From the NCBI GenBank assembly GCA_036362985.1, contig JAYGXS010000001.1:34076767-34140766 (forward strand): a stretch of DNA of 64,000 nt, read 5' to 3'. A program made the translations under genes and the position numbers. Every line of letters begins with the position of its first letter. Position 1 is the first letter of the stretch. Shown here in pieces: positions 10,913 to 21,400 of the stretch. A model generated the notes under the pieces. It ran no database searches, was not told where the DNA came from, and was given only the letters and a program-made list of their open reading frames with translations. This DNA is from Ligula intestinalis. Taxonomy: Eukaryota; Platyhelminthes; Cestoda; Diphyllobothriidea; Diphyllobothriidae.

Positions 10913-11840
10913 ATACTTAGCTACAAGGCGGAGGTAGCAGTTGAGAGCGGGGTTCCACAGGGATCTGTTCTTGGCCCTATTTTCTTCCTTTATATATATT
11001 TATGACTGCATAAGCGGACTAGACTGCAATATCGTATTGTTTGCTGATGACATAAAACTTTGGAAGGTCATACGCAACCAAGACATTGAATTAAACCTCC
11101 AGACAAATTTGTATAGACTGAAACAATGGTCGACCCTTTGGCTCATGTCATTCAATGTGGCCAAATGCAACTTAATGCGCTTTGGTAGAACCAGCACTAC
11201 GCCTTGGAGGGTGTATTACCTGAACCACACGCCGCTACCAGAGGTAGAGGCTCAGAAAGACCTGGGGGTGTGGTTCATGCCTTCACTGAAGCCATCACTC
11301 CACGTCCTGAAAGTGGCTAAATCCGCAATGTCGAGCTTGTATCTAATCAAGCGCGCCTTTGCTAAGTTAAATAAAGTTGTATTTGTATTTGGCAAGGTAT
11401 TCGGCACGTTCGTGCGACCTCAACTGGAATTTGCCATCCAAGCTTGGAGACCTTGGAAAGCCAAAGACAAAAAAACCTTGTAAGGGTACAAAGACGCGCA
11501 ACAAAATTAGGACGAGTCCAATGGAACCTCCCTTATGAGCCTGATTGGTAAATCTTGACTTGTTTCTTCTGGATTACAGGCAGATACGTGGGGACGTAAT
11601 CCAGGCATTTCGCATATTGCGTGGTCAGGATTGCTGCCTCCAAACAAATAAATTCTTTGAGCGGGCCACCACCTTTAGGCTGCGAGGACACCCCCTCAAA
11701 TTACGTGTGACTGGGGCAAGACTTGACCCAAGAAAATTCTTTTTCTCTAAGAGGGTAATCCAGGCATGGAATGCTTTTCCTGCAGATATTGTCATGTTCC
11801 CTTCCGTGGATTTTTTAAGGCAAACCTAGACCGATTTAAT
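10913..11840 (+). pseudogene. CR1-like LINE ORF2 fragment, 5'-truncated reverse transcriptase tail
   Basis: The fragment begins inside the reverse transcriptase at ESGVPQGSVLGP (about 10943-10980). It shifts frame in a TA-rich run near 10990 and continues with LFADDIKLW (catalytic FADD at 11040-11051), QKDLGVW and FVRPQLEFAIQAWRPW. A stop at 11481 and another frame change near 11545 precede the C-terminal part, which ends at 11829. The same motifs in the same order appear in the minus-strand copy at 1-2770, so both belong to one CR1-like group, though they are clearly diverged. 5' truncation is the usual outcome of incomplete reverse transcription. It cannot encode an active enzyme. Confidence 0.9.
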
Positions 11841-12592
11841 GAGTATCGTCGCGATTAAGTACTCCAAATCCAATCACTGAAGTGTTCCGAATCGAAAATT
11901 TGAAGCGCTCTAAATCCACTGAAATTCTAGAAATGCTATGAATATACACAAATAGTAATTTTTAAGAAGTATTATTATTATTAGTAGTTAACCAAATGCG
12001 TGAAGACATTGCCTAGCTCCGACGTCTCTGCTCACTATGTGAACTGCGCTGATCGCATCTGAGGTCGCATCTACCGCACCTATGGTCCTAGGCTTCGCGG
12101 CCCTGTCACACCGTTTCTCGTATCGACCGACTGCTGACGACGTGGCGGGTTCCTCGGCTCTTGGCACAGCAAAGGCGTATCATGGTCGCATCTCCGGTTC
12201 TTCAGGACGTTCTCGTGACTCCGAGATCTCCTCCTCGTATATATTACTCAACATTCACAGAAGCCTCATGCTCCTATCATTCACATACTTTTCCCCACTA
12301 GCGACAGTTTTTCTCCTAAAAACCACAAATGACATTCCATTTTGAATTATGAGCCAGCCTTAGGAGTTTTTTCACTGTCTCCTCTTCTTCCTCAGTTACA
12401 CTGCTGGCTCGTGTAAACTGAAAGTGAGTGTATAACTTGAAACAAACGAGTAGTCGTCTGAAATTGTGTCAACGACTTCTTTGGAATGTTCGGCTATGCC
12501 GATGAATTTCTTAAATCCTATGTACCGAGAGGGATTCCAAAGACGTTTGCCTATATTTCCTTGAATAAATTTGACTTGACTTGACCATATTT
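11841..12592 (+). mobile_element. 3' untranslated region and tail of the CR1-like fragment
   Basis: An ATT/AGT triplet run at 11967-11990, then non-coding sequence, ending at about 12592 with CCTTGAATAAATTTGACT and two more TTGAC units. A short repeated tail is how CR1-like LINEs end, so the element probably stops here. A short frame at 12082-12345 inside it has no recognised domain. Confidence 0.6.
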
Positions 12593-13284
12593 TTAGGTAT
12601 GAATTACCTGATAGTTATAATCCAATCGGACATCCAGGGTGCCTAACAGATTTTTTAAGCGTACTAAGTTAAAATGTCTTTTTTTAAATAGGTTACGGGG
12701 AGCCCACTGACAAACAACCAAGATCTCCTTAAGTTGAATAGTGCAGATTTAACACCGTCAGATAAATAATTGCTGAATGCATAATTATCGATCAATGAGT
12801 GTTGCTTGCCTTTCAAACAAAACTCTAGAGAGTGGTTATAAAGGGGAATAGTATAAGTTACCTTGGGTTAACTTCTGACAAAAGTTAATATGCGCGAGTT
12901 CCTACTCCAACTATGAATCTGAAATTAAAGCCGATCTTAAATACACCTTAACCCTGACACAATCATGAACGCTAATTTCAATTGCCTTGGGATTTTACAT
13001 AATGCCACCCTATTAGAAGAACATTCATTTCCTTATTTTACCAGAGCGACTTCATATGTGGTCAAGATATCGAGCTTCCTTTTTTCTAAATCGTCATTTA
13101 ATTTTTAAGCAGGTTCACCCAATCGTTCCGATCCTGTAAGAGTAGTTGGTTAAACTTGAAATATTATTTAATCTACTAGTTCTTCAATGATACCAGCCAT
13201 TTCTTGCTATTTTTACCATTATCTCTCGCTTGTATGTAAGGCGCAAAAGTTGGACACTGTGCACTAAGGATTCTTTGATATACA
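12593..13284. other. Unassigned AT-rich stretch
   Basis: No gene or repeat recognised. Confidence 0.3.
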
Positions 13285-13560
13285 TACACACATGCAGACC
13301 TCGACCCGCTGACGCCGAAAACATCCTCCTGCCTTCTCTGCGCAACGCAACCAACGTCCTGCACATGCTGGCGCCCGCATTCAGAAAACTAGGGAGAACC
13401 CGAATGCTTCATTACACCCACCCACCCACCCATCAACTCTCTCCTTCCAACTTGTCGATCATATAAAGGCTTCAATTAACTGACCATTTTTATTTTCCAT
13501 ATCACTGCACCGGCCTGATGATGAATGATTGAAAACAATTTGTTGCCAATATGATCTCTC
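13285..13560 (+). repeat. Dispersed repeat B, plus-strand copy
   Basis: About 260 bp match, in opposite orientation, 24640-24900. Shared landmarks are CAGACCTCGACCCGCTGA, CTGCGCAACGCAAC, a CCCACCCACCCACC run, CAATTAACTGACCATTTTT and the hammerhead-like core at 13512-13547. It lies about 1.2 kb upstream of a GIY-YIG fragment on the same strand, so it may belong to the same Penelope-like element. Confidence 0.75.
13512..13547 (+). ncRNA. Hammerhead-ribozyme-like core (decayed)
   Basis: GGC, then CTGATGA (13515-13521), a short arm, GAAAAC (13531-13536), ACAATTTGT, and GCC (13545-13547). GGC and GCC can form stem I, and ACA/TGT a small stem III just before a U. One extra A in GAAAAC and a weak stem II argue that this copy is degenerate. 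Confidence 0.4.
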
Positions 13561-14754
13561 AATCTAATCGCGTTTACGGTTCAATTTAGCCTGTCTTGCA
13601 GTTCAGTATCAAAACTTCATAAAGCAACAGTAAGTGATACAAACCAGATCTTCTGCGGGTGATATGTTTGCCTTATCGGTAGAACGTTATTATAAGCAAA
13701 CGTAAACGAAGGTTTTTATGAGACCATCGTAGGCAAAGTGATTTCCTACTTGGCGTCTGAGAATTAAACGGATATATTTATGACGCCAGTAAACTTCGGA
13801 TCATCGTCTTATGCTATTATCCTGGCTTTAAAATCATCCCGCAAGTTCTTAGATGAGTGATGTGCTCTTAAGGCTCCGTTTTACATGTGAAAACTTATGT
13901 CTGAAATCACCTCTCTCCGTAAGGTTTCCCGCTTTGTCCAGTTCCAGGTTAATCATTGAAAACCCAAACAAGAAGCCATCGTTAATTCCTAACGCTTGAA
14001 GCCACGTAAACCAAAGCTAATCGGCATTCCCAAGGGTTATATCAGATAAGGGCAAGCGTTTTACCGTATATATAACATTTTACAAAATTTATTAAGCAAA
14101 TCTGCGCCTTGCTTTTGGAAGCAAAGTGTAATAGCCACTATTCTTCAAAATAAAATCCATCTCGCCCAACAATTTTCTGTCACCAATTGGCAAGCATCTG
14201 GATCTGGTTAAAGTATAACATTCCTTGGACTTTTGCATACTCTTCATACGTCTTCCACTTCATTAAATACCTCTAGTAAACATAATTGCAAGAAGTAATG
14301 CATAAATATCACAATGTGCTTTGTAAGCAATCGTTCAAAGGATATTGCAATAACCGACGACAAAGTTCAGCAAACTGGTTGGTTTTCGCTGCGGCCAGCT
14401 CATGCGAGTTTTAATGAGACTTCGTATGGACCAATTCAAATTTATCCAAATGTCTTAAGACCGTTCGATGAATGACTCTGTGCAATGGTCCCAAATAACG
14501 ACTGCTCCAGGACAATTGTGGTCAAGAATGGAAAGCAAGTCATAATTTTTCAATTAAAGCAGGCAACCGGAACGAGACTTTCCTTGCATATGGATGTCGT
14601 CAAAATTGATACGCTTGTATAAACGAAAAACGGTTGCTTTTAGGACGGAACATTCGCCGCTGGCATCGTAATTTTCCCTGGCAGCTTGCCTAGTCGAAAG
14701 CCCTCGTTTCCACTACTGACAAATAAGAATTCGAATTTTAGTTTTTTCAAACTT
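13561..14754. other. Unassigned stretch
   Basis: No domain recognised on either strand. It sits between repeat B and the GIY-YIG fragment and might hold unrecognisable element sequence. Confidence 0.3.
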
Positions 14755-15057
14755 TGGAGCAGTTCCTATCGGTCGCATGAGTCAGCTCTTATCCAAATGT
14801 ATATGGGGCACTTTCCGGCATGTTTAAGTAAAGGTTAAATCAGGAACATAAACAGTGTCATTCTCGCCCATATGGTTGATTCCGGACATAATGTGAACTC
14901 CATTGAAGCCTTCGAGGTGATTTATAAGGTCCCACCAAACTATCCAAAATCTCTGGGTAAGCGTTTGCTAGCAACAGCAGAAGCAACTGCTATCCGGTCG
15001 AGGAATCCGGTATCGTGCACGCAAGAGTACCTCCTGCAAGCAACAAGTTTTAGATGA
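14755..15057 (+). pseudogene. GIY-YIG endonuclease fragment, Penelope-like element C-terminus
   Basis: A frame at about 14755 reads NFGAVPIGRMSQLLSK, matching the YIGR half of a GIY-YIG nuclease with Y replaced by P. After a frameshift near 14800 it reads MGHFPACLSKG, stop, IRNINSVILAHMVDSGHNVN (an HxxxSGH-type block), and then KRLLATAEATAIRSRNP before a stop at 15055-15057. This order (YIGR, EHFP-like block, H..SGH, then AEAxAIRxxNP) is that of the GIY-YIG domain at the C-terminus of Penelope-like retroelement proteins. The domain would nick target DNA. An in-frame stop, a frameshift and loss of the upstream reverse transcriptase make it dead. The family call rests on motif memory. Confidence 0.6.
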
Positions 15058-15985
15058 CCAACGGTCACATAAATGTCTGCACCATTTTGCGCTTGATTTC
15101 TCTCCCCCCCACTTCCGCCTACCGCGTAAGCAGCCGCACATTATCAACCCCCAACACACTCCTCCATTCCCATGACTAATTCGCATGTATTTATGAACTT
15201 TACTGCCCGCATGTTTACGGTTTACCCTCTCCCCATGTAAATGTAATGTCCCCATGAAAATTTAACAAAAGCCCATCTATGCCCGCCAAATATATTGCTT
15301 TATCCAAATAGTTCAGATAAATAGGGATAGGGTTGAGATAAGAGCAGTTTGTAAAATAATTTTTTTTAATATTCAAAGAGGTGTCAATATGTACGAAAAC
15401 ACCAAAAGAACGTACAAATATCGACAAAATACATTTAAACCCATTTTAAGATAATATGTTTTGCGGATATTTTGCACAAATGTTGTCCTAACCTAGTGGA
15501 CAAGCCCTTCTCCTATACTAGGGGCCCAGCCTCGAATAAATGCAGGTAATTACGAGTCGAAGAGTTATCAGTTATGGAATGCATAATGGACAAGGAAAAT
15601 GGAACCCGGCGTATGATATTTCCTATATCCCTCGTCTTCAGTCAAGTATGCCTCGACTTTATACGGGTTGATTCCCAATACCCATTCCTTTTTTATATTT
15701 ATCGCCTCGTCTTTAATGGTAAAAAAGAAAAGTTGGGCACTAATATGAGTTTATTCCTGAACTGCCAAACTGCAAAACGCCTTTTAATATATTAGAAAAT
15801 GCATGCAAAGCAAACACCATTTATTCCTCGTATATTTAAGAACACAAGTTTCTCTCCTAAAAGGCTTCTATTAGGGGCAACGCGCCACTGCTAAGGAACT
15901 AAACGTATCCTCGTCTCACTTAAGTGGGAACGATATGTATAATGACTAAGACAGCAGTTTGATACTTCTCTTTGTGACTTACAGT
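15058..15985. other. Unassigned stretch
   Basis: A C-rich run near 15105-15112 and short frames only. No gene supported. Confidence 0.3.
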
Positions 15986-15989
15986 ACGG

Positions 15990-16800
15990 CGAGTGCTGCA
16001 AGAAAATACCGCAATTTGCGAAAAACCGGTAATCACTTGCAGAAAACAGCAGGATTGTAATACTGATTATCGTACAGCTTAATCTCAAGACTTTTCAGAT
16101 ACGTCCAGATACCGGCTTTTTAATTAGCTTCTTTCTGACAATTTACTAACAGTAGATTCTGTAGCATAACTTTTTAATTAGTATTCATTTTGTCATTAAA
16201 GTATAGTTTATAGAAATCATAAAAAAATATTCTTTCTTGTACTCGTTTGGTAGCTGACTACGCCTCCTTTAAATTTTTGTATTAAAAAGAGATTTTTATA
16301 GCTTAAAAAAGTCTTTAAATTGACGGAAAACTTTGAAGCCTACCGAGTGCTTCACTCGAATTCAAGGTTTCCAAACTACATGTTGTGTACATCCCCTCTG
16401 AGGAAATGTAAGCATTTGCCTACGGTTTGAGGAGAAGGGCATAAAGTCCTCATAAAATTTTGCAATCGATGTAGGTCATGCTGTATGCATTTTAAGCAAC
16501 ATTAATAAATTCACGAATACGATGTATTATGAATGAAAACCTCACAAGCGTAAAAAAATTTATTATTAGAATTTTTTTCTACAGCCGAAAGATAAAGCTT
16601 TCTTTAAGTATGAAATTCAAAGAATGCATAATTTGCTACAAAACTAGTACTAGAAAGAATTATTTCCACCATGGTTTCTCTAAAACATATTTAAATTTTA
16701 AAAGGCAGTCAAAATCAATCATAAAATGCGCCATTTTTTTAGAACCTGCTTTTTGTAAGCGGTCAGAAGGAAGCCCATTTAAATGACGGCATCTGGAAGT
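15990..16800. mobile_element. Foldback (long inverted repeat) element, copy 1
   Basis: The left arm (about 16050-16330) and right arm (about 16550-16790) are diverged inverted copies. For example, TTAGCTTCTTTCTGAC on the left matches the complement of GTCAGAAGGAAGCCC on the right. The middle (16385-16545) matches the middle of the 27630-28620 element (CATCC..., GTTTGAGG, AATTAATAAAT-like). There is no transposase frame. The right arm seems shorter than in copy 2, so this copy is probably truncated. Confidence 0.65.
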
Positions 16801-17338
16801 GTCTGTAAGGACTCTAGATTAGGCTGCAAGTACTACAATTCTACTTAATGTTGGTTTGCGAGTAATTAACATTCTTCCGCAAATTGCGTCGTTTTGCTTG
16901 CAGCATTTGCCAGATCTTTTGTGGAGTCTAAATTCTTCGTTCTGCATTAATTTTAAGAGATACACTACTGGTATGCAGCATTCGCAGCTGGCGGTTCATC
17001 ACATCAGGGTCGAGTAGAACAAGAAATGCCTTTATGGACGCTTTTACGGTACTTAGATACCCGGAGAGCGTATCTGCCTAACAGAGCTTACTGCTGATAT
17101 TTTTTACGTCCTTGAGCAGGTGCAGCGGATTCCGTAGGAGGGCTGCGTCGCGGCTCTACCACCGGTCTTGTCATTTGACGCTAGGCAGCGAATAAGAAGA
17201 CGGCAAGCCTTCTGCCTTGTGTGCGCACAGTGCACAACACCCGCATAGGCTCACAGGCGGCTTTAAAGAATCTCTGAGTCAATGGCCCTCATCTAATTAT
17301 CTCTCATCGTCAGTCAGTTTTTTTCTCACGGGTATACA
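16801..17338. promoter_or_regulatory. Upstream region of the 17339 gene; no defined promoter element
   Basis: The last 250 bases are less AT-rich than the surrounding DNA, and a pyrimidine tract (TTTTTTTCTCAC) ends about 10 bases before the ATG. No TATA box or initiator can be singled out. A spliced leader or upstream exon cannot be excluded. Confidence 0.25.
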
Positions 17339-18508
17339 ATGAGCACCAGTGAGTCCGATAAGGAGCAGCCGGAACTTGTGACAACAGTGATCGGTCTAGA
17401 CAAGAACCATCTGCTCGATCATGGGGCCTTTACTGCGGAGCAGATTTTGGCGATTATAACTAGTAAAGGTGGAAAGAAGGCAAACGCGGAAAGCAAAAAT
17501 GAGGCGCACATCTACTCCGACTCCATACACTTCAAACTCACCAGAAATGAGATGAAGTTGCCCGACATCGACTATGAAAACATAGTGCAGTTTGTGGTCC
17601 TGCCGGATTATCCTGATGTCTGTTTTATTCTCTCCAAAAAGCGTGCCCAAGAACAATATCTGGTTATCCGATTTGAAAAACCAAAGCAAATCGCTACATT
17701 TAAGAGGCTTGTGAAACGTTACAATAGTCGAGTGCTATTTGAGCCAGCAGAAGCAGCTTCTGAAGACAGTGGCGATAGTCAGCGATCGCCGTCACCAGTG
17801 AGGAAACCAATTGTGCTTCAAAAGCCACCTGCCAAACATCATTCACGACCGACTAAGAAGTCTTCGGAGCCTTCACTGACAACCACCTATGTCACTAATT
17901 GTTGCCCCAAAGAAAATCGGCCTCCATGCAAGCATAAGTGCCATTGTGGATGTAATCACCGTTCTCGCACTCAAGAAGTGCAGACGTCACCTTGTTTGTG
18001 TCCATGCTCTCACCACGCAAAAAACGCCAAGGCTAACGGAAAAAATGTCAGTCCAAATGACGTCCAGCCTGCTAAGGCTACAATATTCGTTGCGGTCCAG
18101 ACAGATCCCGTGTGTCACTGCCACCACCGCCAGAAGTCGTCATGCCTGAAAGCCGACAAAAGCCCGGTGCATAGAAAACCCCAACCTATTCAGTTCACGC
18201 AGCCACTGCAACCCTCCAAAACGACCCAAAGAAAGCCCAAATGCACTTGTAAGCACTCGGAAAGAATTCAAACTGGACCTATTCGACGTTCCTCGTCGCC
18301 CAGGCGTCCTTGCAGATGCTCAAAGTCGCGGCAACCAGTGGAGAGTGAGATAGTTCAGGCTGAGGCCTCGTCTTCCTTCTCTGGTTCTTCTTCTTCTCCT
18401 GCTCCTTCTACCTTTTCCGAGTCGAGCTCAGAAATCTCCTACAAGATCTACACTGCCCATATTGATCGCAAATGTGCGTCGCAGATCATGGGAGAAGATT
18501 ATGAATGA
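17339..18508 (+). CDS. Uncharacterised 389-residue protein with PTB/PH-like N-terminus and repeated VQT/Cys-His modules
   Basis: An uninterrupted ATG-to-TGA frame, much longer than any other in the window without transposon motifs. Residues about 15-130 look like a PTB/PH-fold domain. Alternating strands (HIYSDSIHFKL, NIVQFVVLPDYPDVCFIL, QYLVIRFEKP) are followed by a helix (KQIATFKRLVKRYNS), which is the strand-helix order of phosphotyrosine-binding domains. Residues 140-185 are Ser/Pro/Lys-rich. From 187 the chain is rich in Cys and His: CKHKCHCGC (197-205), CLCPC (219-223), CHCHH (259-263), CTCKH (302-306), CRC (325-327). Three short motifs, EVQTSP (213), AVQTDP (252) and RIQTGP (309), sit beside these clusters. 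A Ser-rich stretch (343-364) precedes the end. No signal peptide or membrane segment. Function unknown; an adaptor or scaffold, possibly metal-binding, is inference. I cannot name a homolog. Confidence 0.75.
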   Translation: MSTSESDKEQPELVTTVIGLDKNHLLDHGAFTAEQILAIITSKGGKKANAESKNEAHIYSDSIHFKLTRNEMKLPDIDYENIVQFVVLPDYPDVCFILSKKRAQEQYLVIRFEKPKQIATFKRLVKRYNSRVLFEPAEAASEDSGDSQRSPSPVRKPIVLQKPPAKHHSRPTKKSSEPSLTTTYVTNCCPKENRPPCKHKCHCGCNHRSRTQEVQTSPCLCPCSHHAKNAKANGKNVSPNDVQPAKATIFVAVQTDPVCHCHHRQKSSCLKADKSPVHRKPQPIQFTQPLQPSKTTQRKPKCTCKHSERIQTGPIRRSSSPRRPCRCSKSRQPVESEIVQAEASSSFSGSSSSPAPSTFSESSSEISYKIYTAHIDRKCASQIMGEDYE

Positions 18509-19252
18509 CCGCGGACACACCGCAACTTTGACTTCAAACCGTACGCAAGACATCCTCGCAGAGTTGGAGGGGATTAAAATTAAATCAGCTGACCGCAACT
18601 GTCTTGTTGTGCTTTTTTTCAAACCTTGGATAAAGTACAAATCAACCACCATTGTGCAGCTGAAGTAACTGTTATTGACTTACCCCGTCAGTTTGAACAC
18701 ACAGGGTGATCCAAAAATGTATACATATTCCGATTTATGCTAAAGCCTGTGTGGACTAGACTTTATGTTTCATATTCAAAACAAAACAAAATCCACATAA
18801 ATGGTTTATTTTTCCTGCTGCTACCTTCTTTTAGACTTTGTTTCTTTCCCGTCTCTGCACTGCTGGTAATTCAATGCGATATAATTATAAAAATAAGGAA
18901 GGGTTTCATTAAAAATTTGAAGGCATCATTTTTTAAAATTATTACTCTAGTTTCATCAACCGTTGCCAATTTTGTGATGTAGAATTTCCTGTTAATTATC
19001 CCTGTAAAACGGTCTACTACCACTATAAGGGGGTTATTACGCGAAATTCATATCATATATCTACGAATATCCCTATGTTTCACCTGAAAATTCAATGGAC
19101 AAACATATTTGTTCGGCAATTCAGTACGAGGGCACCGCTTTCTGGTAAGATCGTGAGGTTAGATTCAACATCACGATCGTGTCTCGTCTTGTTAAGTCTG
19201 AAACTTAGTCTGTCTGTCATTAATAGCCCTAATGGGTTAAATGTGAAATAAA
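18509..19252 (+). other. 3' flank of the 17339 gene with candidate polyadenylation signals
   Basis: ATTAAA lies at 18573-18578 and a canonical AATAAA at 19247-19252. A different frame stays open from before the stop to 18668 and reads NRTQDILAELEGIKIKSADR. This could mean the true C-terminus uses another frame through splicing or a sequence error, or it may be chance. Confidence 0.35.
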
Positions 19253-20479
19253 GGAAAACATAACACAGCTTTCAGTTGTTAAAATTTGAGGGCAGTATTA
19301 AGACATGGTGTATATTCATTTCTATGCAGGGTCATTAATTTAAGCCAGGATTACTTACCTCTATCAGGTCTATATTTGCTTACCTCTCAAGAGCTGTATA
19401 GAATCCATTTACAGAGCCAACTACCTTTGTGTAGCTTCACTAAAAGTCTCTTAAATCATGTGCCAAATGAACCAAGCACTAAAATTTACTCTCCGGCCTA
19501 GCTTTTTAAATCTATTCATAAAACCGTTGATCGATTATGTCAAATCAAGTACTGAAGCTAACTCAACCTCAATGGAGCAGGTTGGAGGATATGTTGAATC
19601 TAGAGACTAAATTTTTTCACAGTCTTTTTGCTGAAAATACATTTTCCGGAAACAGATGTTATCACCAACGAAATTATAATTGAGCAGTTAAAGCGCATAC
19701 ACATGCTTCACAGTCAATCTCATCATGAGCCTGGAGTGGGGTCCGTTTTGAAACTAACAACAAAACTCACATATACTTATCTTTCTTGGTGTAATTCAGG
19801 CTAATAGCGCAGAGGTTTTCCCTCCGATGTAAAACTATGTGAGGAGCGAACCCATGGACTAACTTTTTATAGGTATAACTGCGCCGTGCAAACGACTTTA
19901 GTTGCTTCATGCTTTTCCTCAAGCCGTAATACGCTATACTACACATAAATGGCTTCTCTGTTGTGAGAAACATTTTGATATGCGGCAACCTTTGGGATTT
20001 TCTTTAAAAATGGGGTCGTTTTACCGTCGAAAACGATTATTTCTGCACTCCAGTAGCGGGTATTACTGCGTGACAACTGACAAAATGTTCGCCTGTGTCC
20101 ATGTGTACTTTGAAGTCCATGGATACTGACTGTTTAATGTATAAGTGAAATCACGGTAACGTTCGGCTTGGATTTTGATTAATACGGACGCAGAGGGATT
20201 AACGTTTAAAATGAAGGAGCAACGTTTGGTTGACTCTTGATCTTGTGAACGTTTTAGATGCGTGCAGAAGGGACATTGACTATTTTCTTGCATACATGTA
20301 TTGTTTGCCAAATACATCTATACTGGCAAACCCTTAGCGCTTCCAATACATGGGGATCATCCCCCAAAGGTGCCTCACACATAGCCTTTTTTTTCATTGT
20401 AGGGCCGCCCAGTTACGAAAGTTTCCCAAACCAAATGTCTTAAGGACTTCGTGGTTATAGATATAATGTTTGATCAATA

Positions 20480-20528
20480 CGTAGGTAATGCGTATCCAAT
20501 GCGCGGCATCAGATACGCATTACCTACG
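20480..20528. repeat. Perfect 17-bp inverted repeat (hairpin)
   Basis: CGTAGGTAATGCGTATC at 20480-20496 and its exact complement GATACGCATTACCTACG at 20512-20528, separated by 15 bases. The 15-base loop itself contains ATGC-GCG-GCAT, which could extend the fold. Confidence 0.9.
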
Positions 20529-21382
20529 GAAAGGCAGAAAATAAATTAAAGCCGCCTGTAATTGTTTTATTCAACCGAAAATGTCAGTGAAAAGCCTGCA
20601 AAAAGACCAACAAATCCAGGAAAACTCTAAGTGCAACTCCTATTGGTTAGTAAAAGCAGCCTTGTGACTAAGAGATTAGAAGAGGAATCCCATAGACCAG
20701 GAAAACTATTAGAGAAACTCCTATTGTCGTTAGCCGACCCCACTATAAATCCCTACCGCAGTTTCCTTACAGGTTTTTCACATCACCTAGAAAATCTTGG
20801 GGCACATGGAAAAAATTGATTTTTATCTCCTGTTTCATTTGATAACTCCTGTTTCTTGGGGAGATGTGCAAAAGCTTTTTTTATCAACTATCCTAGGAAT
20901 ACGCCAGGCAACTGAAATTGTCTGACATGTTTTTTGATGTAGGATATCAAACAGCTGTCTGAAATGAAGCTCGCATTCTAAATTTTTTTTCAGAGCTAGG
21001 TAGCATGCATGTCACTGTGCCACAGTGTATGAATATTAACTGACATGTGCTCTTACAGTATACCTTGAACACGAAGAAGCCATTTCCAAACTATGTATGC
21101 TCAAACATTCTGCCTGAGATAAATAAAAATAAGATATTAAAAGCTTACCCATTGCAGGAGTACCACCCTCTACTTTTAAAAAGTACAAGCGTAACTATGA
21201 AACAACTTTTTAGCCAAACTCATTCTTAGTTTTTGGGAGGCCATACATGGTTCTAGGTAGTAAGTGGGGACTGACCTGAATAGTTTATACATCTAATTGT
21301 AATAAGTAGGGACAAGTTATCAACTGATCATTTTTGTCAGCCCTCATCAAACCAATGCAAATGCACAAGTAGGCACATTGTG

Positions 21383-21400
21383 AATGAATGAATGAATGAC
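21383..21400. repeat. GAAT microsatellite
   Basis: About four tandem units of TGAA/GAAT. Confidence 0.8.

Noticed and set aside
12082..12345. Short frame of 87 codons
   Set aside because: It lies between the end of the CR1-like reading frame and the element's TTGAC tail, so it is most likely untranslated element sequence.
14340..14720. Transposase-like frame on the minus strand between repeat B and the GIY-YIG fragment
   Set aside because: Translation gave stop-ridden sequence with no catalytic motif that I could name.
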